Shown: positions 28,347 through 38,040 of the stretch, piece after piece | Layout: every line of letters begins with the position of its first letter | Numbering within the stretch: the first letter of the stretch is position 1 | Assembly: GCF_013201075.1 (NCBI RefSeq) | Contig: NZ_CP053708.1 | Coordinates: 1,367,501 to 1,431,500 of the forward strand | DNA: 64,000 nucleotides | Source of the DNA: Lichenicola cladoniae | GTDB taxonomy: Bacteria > Pseudomonadota > Alphaproteobacteria > Acetobacterales > Acetobacteraceae | Direction of reading: 5' to 3' | The notes under the pieces: generated by a model | What the model was told of the DNA's origin: nothing | Seen by the model: only the letters and a program-made list of their open reading frames with translations | The model's database searches: none | Position numbers and translations under genes: made by a program

Positions 28347-30203
28347 ATGCCGACGCAGCAGGACCACCGACCCAGACCCGATCGCCGTGAAGCCAGGCGC
28401 ACCGCCCGGCAGGCCGACACGCATGCCGCGGACGCGCAACGCAACCATGGTGCCGGCAGGCTCGACGAGGCCGAACGCCTGTACCGGCTGGCACTCGCGG
28501 TGCAACCGGACCATGCCGATAGTCTCTACGGGCTCGGCGTGCTCGCACGCGGTGCGGGCCGCAACGATCTCGCCGCCGGCCTGATCGGCCGGGCGATTGC
28601 CGCCCGGAAGGAGGCCGCCCACTACTATGTCGATCTCGGCCTGGCATTGCGCGAGCTGGGCCACGCCGAGGAGGCGAGGGCGGCGTTGCAGGTGGCCGTG
28701 CTGCGCGATCCCGACGATCCGCGCGGACATGCCGGCCTGGCGCTGGCGCTCGAGACGCTCGGCCGACTCGACGAAGCGGTCGCCAGCCTGCGGAGCGCGG
28801 TGACGCTGGCCCCAGGCGATGCCCAGGCCTGGCACCGGCTCGGTGCCGATCTCGGCATGCTGGGACGGCTCGACGAGGCGGAGGCTGCCTTCCGCCGGAC
28901 CGTGGCACTGCTGCCGGACGACCCGTCGGCGCTGGCCAACCTCGGCGGCCTGCTGTTCGAGCGGAATGGCCTGGACGAGGCGGCCGACCTGCTTCGCCGG
29001 GCCGCCTCGGCCGGCCCGCCGACCGCCGCCACGCTCAGCAATCTCGGGCTGGTGCTGATGGCGAAGGGCGAGGTGGTCGAGGCCGAGCGACTGCTCGGCG
29101 AGGCGGCGACCCTGGCGCCGGCCGAAGATGCGATCCTGGTCAACCGAGGCAGCGTGCTGGTCGATCTCGGCAGGTTCGACGACGCGGAGGCCTGTTTCGA
29201 GACGGTCGAGGCGCGCAGCCGGCCCGGCTCGGACAATGCGGCGCGGGCCTGCTTCAACCGCGCGACGGTGCTGCTCGCCACTGCCGGCGCCGACCGGCCC
29301 GGCCGGCTGCAGCAGGGCTGGACGCTGTTCGAAGCGCGTCGGACGTTGCTGGCGGCACCTCTGAACAGCCTCCCCGACTGGGACGGGCTGTCTTTGCCAG
29401 ATCATGCCTCGTTGCTCCTGCATGCGGAGCAGGGGCTGGGCGACGCGATCCAGTTCCTGCGCTACGTGACGCTCGCGAGCCGCCGGGCCAGGGTGGTCCT
29501 CGCATTGCCCGACGCCTTGTTCGGGCTGGCCGCCTGCCTTGCCTCGGATCGCTGCCGCCCGGTCCGGCTGCACGATCCGGAAACGCTTCTCTGCGTGGCC
29601 CAGGCCAGCCTGCTCAGCCTGCCACACCTCCTGGGACAGCCGACGGTGCCGTCCTTCTTACCCTATCTGCGGGCGTCTCCGGATGCCGCCGCGCCATGGC
29701 GGGACTGGGTCGGCTCGCTGGCCGGCCTGAAGGTCGGGCTGTCGTGGGCCGGCAGTCCTTCCTATCGATTCGACCGCAGGCGCTCGCTGAAGCTGGCGGC
29801 CCTGGCCCCGCTCGGCGGCGTGCCCGGCGTCAGTTTCGTCTCGTTGCAGCAGGGCGAGGCGGCCGGCGAAGATCCCCCGACCGGGTTGACGCTCTCCCGG
29901 CCGCCGGTGCCGCTGGCCGATCTGGGCGTGACAGCCGCGCTGATCGCCCAGCTCGACCTGGTGGTGAGCGTGGATACCGCGATCGCCCATCTCGCAGGGG
30001 CGCTGGGTCGTCCGGTCTGGCTGCTCAACCGTTTCGGCGGCGACTGGCGCTGGCAGGACGGCTTCGCGGGGCCGGACGATACGAGCCTCTGGTATCCATC
30101 GCTGCGCCAGTTTCGCCAGCGGGAACCGCTCGCGCCGTCCGCCGCCTGGCAGGATCCGGTCGCGCGCCTCGCCGGGGCGCTTCGGCTGCAGGCATCGGGG
30201 TGA
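28347..30203 (+). CDS. TPR protein with C-terminal glycosyltransferase-like domain
   Basis: A 618-residue protein with about eight tetratricopeptide repeats from residue 35 to 310 (AGRLDEAERLYRLALAVQPDHADSL and its repeats), then a C-terminal domain (LLLHAEQGLGDAIQFLRYV, GLSWAGSPSYRFDRRRSL, LVVSVDTAIAHLAGALGRPVWLLNRFGGDWRW) of the kind often found after TPRs and related to GT9/GT41-like transferases. GAGGGG just upstream supports the ATG. It may glycosylate proteins such as flagellin, but no acceptor is evident nearby. Confidence 0.85.
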   Translation: MPTQQDHRPRPDRREARRTARQADTHAADAQRNHGAGRLDEAERLYRLALAVQPDHADSLYGLGVLARGAGRNDLAAGLIGRAIAARKEAAHYYVDLGLALRELGHAEEARAALQVAVLRDPDDPRGHAGLALALETLGRLDEAVASLRSAVTLAPGDAQAWHRLGADLGMLGRLDEAEAAFRRTVALLPDDPSALANLGGLLFERNGLDEAADLLRRAASAGPPTAATLSNLGLVLMAKGEVVEAERLLGEAATLAPAEDAILVNRGSVLVDLGRFDDAEACFETVEARSRPGSDNAARACFNRATVLLATAGADRPGRLQQGWTLFEARRTLLAAPLNSLPDWDGLSLPDHASLLLHAEQGLGDAIQFLRYVTLASRRARVVLALPDALFGLAACLASDRCRPVRLHDPETLLCVAQASLLSLPHLLGQPTVPSFLPYLRASPDAAAPWRDWVGSLAGLKVGLSWAGSPSYRFDRRRSLKLAALAPLGGVPGVSFVSLQQGEAAGEDPPTGLTLSRPPVPLADLGVTAALIAQLDLVVSVDTAIAHLAGALGRPVWLLNRFGGDWRWQDGFAGPDDTSLWYPSLRQFRQREPLAPSAAWQDPVARLAGALRLQASG

Positions 30204-30227
30204 TAGGCGGCGAATATGCGCCCCTGA

Positions 30228-33149
30228 TCAGGCGGCGGCACCGCTCCGCTTGCGCGACGGACCCGGTGGTGGCGCGCCTATCGCCGCCTCCTCGGCCCGC
30301 GTCAGCACGGTGACGAGCGCCAGCCGCAGCTCGTCGAGCTTGCGCTCGTTGGTGATCTTCAGGCCGAACACGTCCTTCACATAGAACACGTCCACGGCGC
30401 GGACGCCGTAGGTGGTGATATGCGCCGACGCGATCTGCATCCCCTGCTGGCTGATTGCCGCCGTGACGTCGTGCAGCAGGCCCGGCCGGTCGCGGCCGTT
30501 CACCTCGATCACCGTGTGCGCGTTGGAGGCGCGATTATCGATCACCACTCGCGGCGGCACGTGGATCGCGCGCATGCGCCGCCCCATCATTCCACCGGAC
30601 GCCTTGGCGATCTCGTCGGCGAGGTTGATCCGGCCGGACAACGCCTGCTCCACCAGGATGGTCAGCCGGGCCAGCCGGTGCGGCGCGTCGAACGTGTCCT
30701 CGGCGGAATCCTGCACCCAGAAGGTATCGAGGGCCATGCCGTTGGTCATGGTGTGGATGCGTGCATCCACGATCGATGCGCCGGCAACCGCCAGCGCGCC
30801 GGCGATGCGGCTGAACAGGCCGGAATGGTCGCTGGTGTAGATGGTGACTTCGGTGACGGCCCGGGCCGGCAGCGGCTGCGTATCGACGGTCAGCGCGGAG
30901 TCCCGCAGCGTGCTTTCGCGGATCATGCGGGCATGGCGCGCATGCATGTCCGGATCGAACGACAGCCAGTAGCCGCCATAGCCGAGCTGCAGGAAGTCGG
31001 CGATCTCGGTGCCGGCGAAGCCGTCCTCCTCGAGCAGGCCGCTGACCGCCTCCTTGGCGCGGGCGACCCGCACGTCGCGCTCGGTGGTGGCGAGCCCGCC
31101 GGCCAGGACTTCTGCCACGCGCGCATACAGTTCTCGCAGCAGCGTCGCCTTCCAGTTGTTCCAGACCTTCGGGCTTACCGCCCGCATGTCGATGATGGTC
31201 AGGACCAGCAGCAAACGCAGTCGTTCGGGAGACTGGATGGTGTCGGCGAGGTCGAGGATGGTCTTGGGATCGTCGATGTCGCGGTGGAACGCGGTCTGGC
31301 TGAGCAGCAGGTGATGCAGCACCAGCCACGACACGGTTTCGGTTTCTTCCGCCGACAGGCCGAGTGCCGGGCAGAGCTCCAGCGCCAGCTCCGAACCGAG
31401 CTCGGAATGATCGCCGCCGCGACCCTTGGCGATGTCGTGCATCAGCGTCGCCACATACAGCGCGCGCCGCGATTGCAGATCCTCGACGAGGTCGTTGGCG
31501 ACCGGGGTCTCCTCGGCGAGCAGCCCGGCCTCGAGCGTCCCCAGGATGCGAACCGCCTCGATCGTGTGCTCGTCGACGGTGAACACATGGTAGGTGTCGA
31601 ACTGCATCTGGCCGACGATGCGCGACCAGGGCGGGATCAGCCGGCCGAGCAGCCCGGTCTCGTTCAGCACGTGCAGCCAGCGTGCCGCGGAGCGCGCCGG
31701 CTCGCCGCGGCGGATCTCCTCCTCGCGCGCCGCCCGGTCCATCTCGCTGGCGAGCTTGCGGTTCGGGCGCTCGCCGCAGATCAGTTCGAGCAGGATGCGG
31801 TTCGCCTCGGCGTTGCCGCGCAGCGACGCGGCGCGACGTTCCCAGCGGATCAGCAGGTGCATCGCCAGCGGATGGATCGCGAGCTTGCGGTCCCGTGCAT
31901 AGGCGAGCAGCCGCAGCATCATGATCGGCTGCTCGTCGAACGACACGCCCGGCGCCGGCATGATCTGCCCGTCCGCAAGGACGAAGCCCGCCTTGCGCAG
32001 GGCGGCATCGACCTGCGGAACCACCGCCGGTGCCCCAAGCGCCTCGCGCAGCACCTGCGGCTCGAGGATATGGGTGAGGCGCATCACCTCGCGCGCGGTC
32101 AGGAAGTAATGGCGCATGAAGCGCTCGACGCCCACCTGGCGGCCATGGCGCGTGTAGCCCATGCGGGCGCCGACGACAGGCTGCATGTCGAAGGTCAGCC
32201 GTTCCTCGGCGCGACCGGCGATGTAGTGGAGGTGGAAGCGCACGGTCCACAGGAAGTCCCAGGATCGCTGGGCCCGCTTGGCTTCCTGTTCGGTCAGCAG
32301 GCCGGGAGTGCGCTGGTATGGCCCGCTCGGGCGGGCCAGTTCGGCGAAGTTTCGCGTTCCGAAGGTGTCCCGACAGAGCCAGTAGAGCGTCTGCAGGTCG
32401 CGGAGCGCGCCGCGGCCTTCCTTGATGTTCGGCTCGACCAGGAACGGGCTCTCGCCATAGCGCTGGTGACGAATCGTGCGCTCGCGCTGCTTGTCGGCGA
32501 TGAAGCCGCCGGCCCCGGCCTCGACGCACGCGACGATGTAGCGGGCCTGGAACATCGAGAACAGCGCATCGTCGCCCGCGATGCGGCGCGCGTCGAGCAG
32601 TGTGGTGCGGATGGTGGTGTCGTCCGCCGCCTCGGCAATGCACTGGCTGACCGAGCGGGTCGCATGCCCGACCTTGAGGCCGAGATCCCACAGGAAGTAG
32701 AGCATGAATTCGACGGCGGCCAGGATCACCGGCGATGGTTCCTCGTCGGTCAGGAACAGCAGGTCGATGTCGCTGAACGGTGCCAGCGTGCCGCGGCCAT
32801 AGCCGCCGGTCGCGGCGATCGCCAGCTCCATGCCGGTCGCCGCATCGGGCAGTTCGAGCCGCGCCGCCGCGATCTCGTCCTGCAGCGCGTCGTTCATGGT
32901 GAAGTCGTGCAGGGCCGCGATCAGGCCGTCGGTCAGGCCTGCCAGCATCTGGGCAGCCCGCTCGCCATCCACGCGATGCTGCTCGAATTCGTCGCGCACG
33001 CCCTGCTGGATACGGGCCAGATGACGGCGGAACAGCGCGATCGCCGCACCCCTCGGTGTGGGTCCGGCGTCCGCTGGCCTGGCGAGGGATGAGGTGAGGG
33101 CGCGGTTCGCGTCCCCGGAATCCGTGAACATGGATGCGGCTATCGGCAT
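30228..33149 (-). CDS. glnD: Bifunctional uridylyltransferase/uridylyl-removing enzyme (PII)
   Basis: A 973-residue GlnD, the glutamine sensor that uridylylates PII proteins when nitrogen is scarce and removes UMP when glutamine is high. The nucleotidyltransferase motif GGYGRGTLAPFSDIDLLF is at residues 115-132, the HD hydrolase motif is in MHDIAKGRGGDHSELG (about residue 540), and two ACT domains (TIYTSDHSGLFSRIAGAL; EVNGRDRPGLLHDVTAAI) end the protein. It begins 9 nt after the mutS stop, forming an operon. An in-frame Met at residue 7 is an alternative start. Confidence 0.96.
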   Translation of the reverse strand: MPIAASMFTDSGDANRALTSSLARPADAGPTPRGAAIALFRRHLARIQQGVRDEFEQHRVDGERAAQMLAGLTDGLIAALHDFTMNDALQDEIAAARLELPDAATGMELAIAATGGYGRGTLAPFSDIDLLFLTDEEPSPVILAAVEFMLYFLWDLGLKVGHATRSVSQCIAEAADDTTIRTTLLDARRIAGDDALFSMFQARYIVACVEAGAGGFIADKQRERTIRHQRYGESPFLVEPNIKEGRGALRDLQTLYWLCRDTFGTRNFAELARPSGPYQRTPGLLTEQEAKRAQRSWDFLWTVRFHLHYIAGRAEERLTFDMQPVVGARMGYTRHGRQVGVERFMRHYFLTAREVMRLTHILEPQVLREALGAPAVVPQVDAALRKAGFVLADGQIMPAPGVSFDEQPIMMLRLLAYARDRKLAIHPLAMHLLIRWERRAASLRGNAEANRILLELICGERPNRKLASEMDRAAREEEIRRGEPARSAARWLHVLNETGLLGRLIPPWSRIVGQMQFDTYHVFTVDEHTIEAVRILGTLEAGLLAEETPVANDLVEDLQSRRALYVATLMHDIAKGRGGDHSELGSELALELCPALGLSAEETETVSWLVLHHLLLSQTAFHRDIDDPKTILDLADTIQSPERLRLLLVLTIIDMRAVSPKVWNNWKATLLRELYARVAEVLAGGLATTERDVRVARAKEAVSGLLEEDGFAGTEIADFLQLGYGGYWLSFDPDMHARHARMIRESTLRDSALTVDTQPLPARAVTEVTIYTSDHSGLFSRIAGALAVAGASIVDARIHTMTNGMALDTFWVQDSAEDTFDAPHRLARLTILVEQALSGRINLADEIAKASGGMMGRRMRAIHVPPRVVIDNRASNAHTVIEVNGRDRPGLLHDVTAAISQQGMQIASAHITTYGVRAVDVFYVKDVFGLKITNERKLDELRLALVTVLTRAEEAAIGAPPPGPSRKRSGAAA

Positions 33150-33157
33150 AGTGTCAG

Positions 33158-35926
33158 TCAGAATAGCGTGTCGACGCTGCTTGCAACAGCAACATCGTGC
33201 GATGCAGCAAAGATCGATTTCAGCCGGTAGAGCGCGTCGAGCGCTTCGCGCGGTGTCAGCTGATCCGGCTCGATCGCATCCATCGCAATCCGCAGTGCCG
33301 CGATCTCGGACGGATCGAAAGTCGATGTTTCCGTGTCGGGCTCAGCATCCCGCCCGGGCACGGCCGAACCGGCCGCAGCGAACAAAGGTAGTGGCGGTTT
33401 AGACGCAGCGCGGGTTTTTTCCAGGCTCGCCAGCAGCCTGCCGGCCCGCCGTACGACCGGTTCCGGGACCCCTGCGAGGCGCGCCACATGCACCCCCCAG
33501 CTCCGGCCGGCGACGCCTTTGACCACCTCGTGGCGGAACACCACCTGGCCCTTCCACTCGCGCACGCTCATCGTGTGCGGCGACAGGCCCGGCAGCGTCT
33601 CGGCCAACTCGCCCAGCTCGTGGAAGTGGGTCGCGAAGATGGTCCGGCATCGTTGCGCGCCGTGCAGCGACTCCAGCACCGCCCAGGCGATCGCCAGCCC
33701 GTCCAGCGTCGAGGTGCCGCGCCCGATCTCGTCCACCACCACCAGCGAGCGCGGACCGGCCAGGTTCAGGATCGCCGCGGTCTCGATCATCTCGACCATG
33801 AAGGTGCTGCGTCCGCGCGCGAGGTCGTCGGACGCGCCGACCCGGCTGAACAGCCGGTCGACCAGCCCGATCCGCGCCGCATCCGCCGGCAGCGGCAGCC
33901 CGGCCTGCGCCAGGATCACCGCAAGTGCGGTCTGCCGCAGGAAGGTCGACTTCCCGGCCATGTTCGGCCCGGTCAGCAGCATCATCCGGCGGTCCGGCGA
34001 CAGGTCGCAGGCGTTCGGGGTGAACCGGTTCTCGGCGCTGGCCCGCCCCGGCCGGGTCAGCGCCGCCTCGACCACCGGATGCCGCGCCGCGGTCAGGCAG
34101 AACGCGGCATCGTCGGACAGGGTCGGCCGGCACCATCGCCCTGTTGCCGCAAGCGTGGCGCAGGACTGCGCCACGTCGAGCAGCGCCAGCGCCTCGGCGA
34201 TCGCCGGCAGGTCCGGCTGCGCCAGCGCCTCGGCCACGAGGGACGCGAACACCAGCCGCTCGCGCCGCGCGGTCCGCTCCGCAGCCTCGCCGATCCGCCG
34301 GTCGAGGTCGGCCAGCTCGTCGGTCGAGAACCGGGCGCTGCTGGCGGTGCCCTGCCGCAGCACGACGGACCCGTGGGTCTTCATCTGCGCCGCCGCCGAA
34401 ACCGGAACCTCGATCACGTAGCCGAGCTGCGCATGGTGCCGGATCTTGAGGCTGGCGACCCCGAATCGCTGGGCATACTGCATCTGCAATGCCGCGATCA
34501 CCCGCCGGCTGTCGTCGCGGAGGGCGCGTTCCGCATCGAGCTCGCCGTCGAAGCCGGCGGCGATCGCCCCGCCATCGTCGAGCCTGGCCGGCAGGTCCGC
34601 CGCGAGTGCCTGGTCCAGACGCTGCTCGAGCGCTTGCGCAGCGTCGAGGCAAATGCGGGCGCGGCTCAGCAGCACCGGCAGTGTCGCGAGGCTGTGCACG
34701 GGCTGGTCCAGCACCGACGCCGCCTCGCGCGCCGCGAACAGGCCATCGCGCAGGGCACCGAGATCGCGTGGCTGGCCGCGACCGACCGAAAGCCGCCCGA
34801 GTGCCCGGGCGATGTCCGGGGCACCGCGCAGCGCCAGGCGCAGCAGGGCGGAGCAGGGCTGTTCGCCGGCGAGGAAGCTCCACGCATCCTGGCGGGCGAC
34901 GATCCGTCCCAGGTCGGTGATCGGCCCGGCGATCCAGCTTGCCAGCATCCGGCTGCCGGGCGCGGTCACGGTGTGGGACACGCAGGCGAACAGGCTGTGC
35001 TCGGTGCTGCCGTCGCGGCTGCGCAGCAACTCCAGGCTGGCCCGTGTCGCCGGGTCGAGCCCAAGCCGCCCGGCCTCCCCGGCCTCGCCATTCCCTTGCG
35101 ACGATGGGCGCGACAGGCGCGGCAGTTGCCCGGCCTGGCTGTCCCGGACGTAGTCGAGCACGACCAGCCCGGCCATCGCCTCCTCGTCGGAGAAGGTGCC
35201 GAACGCATCCAGGCTGGCGGCGCCGAACGGTTCGGCGAGCCTGGCGCGCGCCGCGGCCGGTGCCGGCGGCGGGATCTGCGACGGCCCACGCCGGGACTCG
35301 AAATCGCCGAGCGCCATGCCTTCCGGCGACAGGATCTCGGCCGGGTCGAGCCGGCCGAGCAGTTCCGCGAGCGCCCCGGGGCCGGCAAGCGACACGGTCT
35401 CGAACAGGCCGGTCGAGACGTCGATCCAGGCGGCACCGATCGGGGCGGCAAAGCGCGTGGCGCCGCGTCGGGCGGGACCCTCGGCAAGTGCCAGCAGCAG
35501 GCTCGGCCGTCCGGGCTCGAGCAGTTCGTCCTCGGTCAGGGTGCCGGCGGTCACCAGCCGGACGATGTCGCGGGACAAGGGGCCCTTGGGCACGCCGGGC
35601 CCGGGCTTGCGTGCCGGTTCGGTCTGCTCGGCGACCGCGACCCGGAAGCCGCGCCTGATCAACCGGGCCAGATAGGCCTGGGCCGCATGCACCGGCACCC
35701 CGCACATGGCGATCGGTTCGCCACGATGGCGGCCGCGCGCGGTGAGCGAGATGTCGAGCGCCGCGGCAGCGGCCTCCGCATCGGCGAAGAACAGCTCGTA
35801 GAAATCGCCCATCCGGAAGAACAGCAGCGCGTCCGGATGGCGTGCCTTGAGCGCGAACCATTGCGCCATCGCCGGCGACGCACCCTCGGCCAGGGGAACT
35901 TCGTCTGGAATCACGTCAGGGTTCAT
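33158..35926 (-). CDS. mutS: DNA mismatch repair protein MutS
   Basis: A 922-residue MutS. The mismatch-binding Phe-x-Glu is in LLFFRMGDFYELFFADAE, and the ATPase has Walker A GPNMAGKSTFLRQ, the Walker B-containing LVVVDEIGRGTSTLDGLAIA and ATHFHELGELAETL. It recognises mispaired bases and recruits MutL. The C-terminal tail of about 60 residues contains the dimer/tetramer segment IAALRIAMDAIEPDQLTPREALDALYRLK. It is co-oriented with glnD 9 nt downstream. Confidence 0.97.
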   Translation of the reverse strand: MNPDVIPDEVPLAEGASPAMAQWFALKARHPDALLFFRMGDFYELFFADAEAAAAALDISLTARGRHRGEPIAMCGVPVHAAQAYLARLIRRGFRVAVAEQTEPARKPGPGVPKGPLSRDIVRLVTAGTLTEDELLEPGRPSLLLALAEGPARRGATRFAAPIGAAWIDVSTGLFETVSLAGPGALAELLGRLDPAEILSPEGMALGDFESRRGPSQIPPPAPAAARARLAEPFGAASLDAFGTFSDEEAMAGLVVLDYVRDSQAGQLPRLSRPSSQGNGEAGEAGRLGLDPATRASLELLRSRDGSTEHSLFACVSHTVTAPGSRMLASWIAGPITDLGRIVARQDAWSFLAGEQPCSALLRLALRGAPDIARALGRLSVGRGQPRDLGALRDGLFAAREAASVLDQPVHSLATLPVLLSRARICLDAAQALEQRLDQALAADLPARLDDGGAIAAGFDGELDAERALRDDSRRVIAALQMQYAQRFGVASLKIRHHAQLGYVIEVPVSAAAQMKTHGSVVLRQGTASSARFSTDELADLDRRIGEAAERTARRERLVFASLVAEALAQPDLPAIAEALALLDVAQSCATLAATGRWCRPTLSDDAAFCLTAARHPVVEAALTRPGRASAENRFTPNACDLSPDRRMMLLTGPNMAGKSTFLRQTALAVILAQAGLPLPADAARIGLVDRLFSRVGASDDLARGRSTFMVEMIETAAILNLAGPRSLVVVDEIGRGTSTLDGLAIAWAVLESLHGAQRCRTIFATHFHELGELAETLPGLSPHTMSVREWKGQVVFRHEVVKGVAGRSWGVHVARLAGVPEPVVRRAGRLLASLEKTRAASKPPLPLFAAAGSAVPGRDAEPDTETSTFDPSEIAALRIAMDAIEPDQLTPREALDALYRLKSIFAASHDVAVASSVDTLF

Positions 35927-36068
35927 CGCGACATCTGTAGAGCGTGCCGCCCGTGCGCTCCAGCCGCCGGATCAGCCGCGACTGGCGACGATCGGCCGGA
36001 GCGTCATCCGATCGTGTTGCAGGTCGACCGAGCAGGCGCCCTGCCTTGGCGCCCCATCGCCCATGTCG

Positions 36069-36962
36069 TCATTTTCCCTTCCGCCGGAACGCCGCGACGA
36101 ACGCCTCCATGACTGCGGCGAGCGCTGGTGCGGCGGGCCCCGGGGCGCGCAGCATCCACATGGACCAGGGAGGCGGCGCATAGGTATCGAGCACCGTCAC
36201 GAGGCCACCGGAGGCGATGAGCGCCGCCGTACCCTCGGCACCAGCCTGCGCGATCCCGATCCCGAGCGCCGTTGCAGCGCGCGCGGCGTCCGATCCGTCC
36301 ACGATAAGTGCGAAGTCGGGTGGGAGGCGGCGCGTGCCGGCAGGCTCGCGAAACAGCCAGGGCATCATGCGGCCCGTCGCCGGAAAGCGCACACCGATCA
36401 GCCGATGCTGCACGAGGTCGTCCGGCGTCTTCGGCACGCCATGCCTCGCGAGGTAGGCGGGAGCGGCGAGGGTGACGAGCGGTAACGGTGCGAGGCGCCG
36501 GGCGAGGACGCTGGCGTCGGCGATCCGGGGTGCGATCCGCACCGCGAGATCCCAGCGGCCGCCGCCGAGGTCGGCGAAGTGGTCGTCGAAGGCAAGCTCA
36601 ACGTGCAGCGCCGGATAACGCTCCAGAAGTGTTGCCAGGGCGCGCAGTAGGGTCGGGGCGAGTGTGGCGGCGGCGGTCACGCGCACCGTGCCTGCAATTC
36701 CGACCGGCGCACCGAGGCGGCCGGCGGCGGCCGCGAGTGCCAGGGCCGGGCCTCGGACGTCAGCGAGGAAGCGCTCGCCGTCGGGCGTGAGGGAGAGCGA
36801 GCGGGTCGAGCGACGAAACAGGCGCGCACCGTGCACGGCCTCGAAGCGGCCGACGAGGCGTGCGACGGCGGCCGGGGTCACGCCGAGCAGGCGCGCGGCA
36901 CCGGCGAAGGAGCCGGCCTCGGCAACGCGGAGAACGACGACGGCGGCGCGCAAGGTGTCCAC
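36069..36962 (-). CDS. LysR family transcriptional regulator
   Basis: A 297-residue LysR regulator. The N-terminal helix-turn-helix is AEAGSFAGAARLLGVTPAAVARLVGRFEAVHGARLFRRSTRSLSLT, followed by the effector-binding domain (GTVRVTAAATLAPTLLRAL, LELAFDDHFADL variant, GRWDLAVRI). It is divergent from an SDR gene across 235 nt and probably controls that gene, as LysR regulators often do with their divergent neighbour (inference). Confidence 0.92.
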   Translation of the reverse strand: MDTLRAAVVVLRVAEAGSFAGAARLLGVTPAAVARLVGRFEAVHGARLFRRSTRSLSLTPDGERFLADVRGPALALAAAAGRLGAPVGIAGTVRVTAAATLAPTLLRALATLLERYPALHVELAFDDHFADLGGGRWDLAVRIAPRIADASVLARRLAPLPLVTLAAPAYLARHGVPKTPDDLVQHRLIGVRFPATGRMMPWLFREPAGTRRLPPDFALIVDGSDAARAATALGIGIAQAGAEGTAALIASGGLVTVLDTYAPPPWSMWMLRAPGPAAPALAAVMEAFVAAFRRKGK

Positions 36963-37197
36963 GCCCCATTCGATACATCAGGTTGTCTCAGCCGCAACAC
37001 TGTCTGTTCTGCCCGGCGCGACCCGGCAGCCTCACCTTCAGGGACATCGGAAGCAGGCAAGCGATGATGCGCACAGGGATCGCGCCCCACGCCTGACCGT
37101 CATTCCGGGTTCACCCCCAGCCGGACGGGATAAGAAACGACGTCCCGTCGAAGCACTCGCGCGCCGACTTTCCCATGCAGATAGAAGGACATCGATC

Positions 37198-37971
37198 ATG
37201 AGCAATTCCATAGCCGAGCAGGCACGTCCGCCGGCACCGTCGCTCGACCTCACCGGCAAGCGCGTCGTCGTCGTCGGCGGCAAGAAGGCGATCGGCCTCG
37301 GGGTCGCCCAGGCCGCCTACGCCATGGGCGCCTCCGTCACGGTCGCCAGCCGCCGCGATATCTCGGCCGAGGAGCGGCCGGACCTGGCAGCGTTCGACCA
37401 GGTCGTTCTGGACATCCGCGACGAGGCAGCCGTGCACGCCGCGTTCGAGGCGATCGGTCCCTTCGACCACCTCGTCGTCACCGCCGGACCGGAGATGGGG
37501 TCCTGGGGATCGTTCATGGACGCCGATATGAGCGGCGTCCGCAGCTACCTGGAGTCCAAGTTCCTGGGCACCTGGGCCTGCGCCCGCCATGCCGCCCCGC
37601 ATGTGCGGGCCGGCGGCTCGATGACCTTCCTCACCGGCGGCACCGGGGCCCGGGCGAAGCTTGGCCTGGCCGCGGTCACGTCGACGTTCGCAGCCGTCGA
37701 ATCCCTGTCGCAGTCGCTCGCCCTGGAGCTCGCCCCAATCCGCGTCAACACGATCCGGCCCGGGTTCATCGATACCGACTTCTGGGACGTCCTGCCCGCG
37801 GAGACCGTGGAGGATATCCGTGCCAAGGTCCGCGCCAAGTTCCCGGCCCGGCGGCTCGGGACGGCCGCCGACGTCGGGCATGCTTCGGTTTTTCTCATGA
37901 CCAACCCATACGTCACCGGCACGGTGCTCGAAGTCTCCGGCGGCGAGTTGCTGGTCGACTGGATCTTCTGA
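37198..37971 (+). CDS. Atypical short-chain dehydrogenase/reductase lacking Tyr-Lys catalytic pair
   Basis: A 257-residue Rossmann protein of the SDR superfamily. The cofactor motif VVVVGGKKAIGLGVA resembles TGxxxGIG, and DIRDEA and RVNTIRPGFIDTDFW are typical. Where classical SDRs have YxxxK followed by A-A, this protein has VTSTFAAVESLSQSLALEL, so the Tyr is Val and the Lys is Phe; the catalytic Ser position reads TGGTG. It belongs to a known set of atypical SDRs with this substitution, whose reaction is unclear. AGAAGGA upstream fixes the start. Probably regulated by the divergent LysR protein. Confidence 0.85.
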   Translation: MSNSIAEQARPPAPSLDLTGKRVVVVGGKKAIGLGVAQAAYAMGASVTVASRRDISAEERPDLAAFDQVVLDIRDEAAVHAAFEAIGPFDHLVVTAGPEMGSWGSFMDADMSGVRSYLESKFLGTWACARHAAPHVRAGGSMTFLTGGTGARAKLGLAAVTSTFAAVESLSQSLALELAPIRVNTIRPGFIDTDFWDVLPAETVEDIRAKVRAKFPARRLGTAADVGHASVFLMTNPYVTGTVLEVSGGELLVDWIF

Positions 37972-38040
37972 CTTTGATTTCGTGACGAAGTGGGCGCGCT
38001 GTCACCACCGACGGCAATCCCGGGCAGCATACTGGAACAC

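Noticed and set aside
30420-33092. An 890-codon plus-strand frame opposite glnD
   Set aside because: GlnD motifs are unmistakable on the minus strand; the opposite frame has no recognisable domain.
33488-36112. An 874-codon plus-strand frame opposite mutS
   Set aside because: It is a high-GC shadow of mutS without any domain or start signal.
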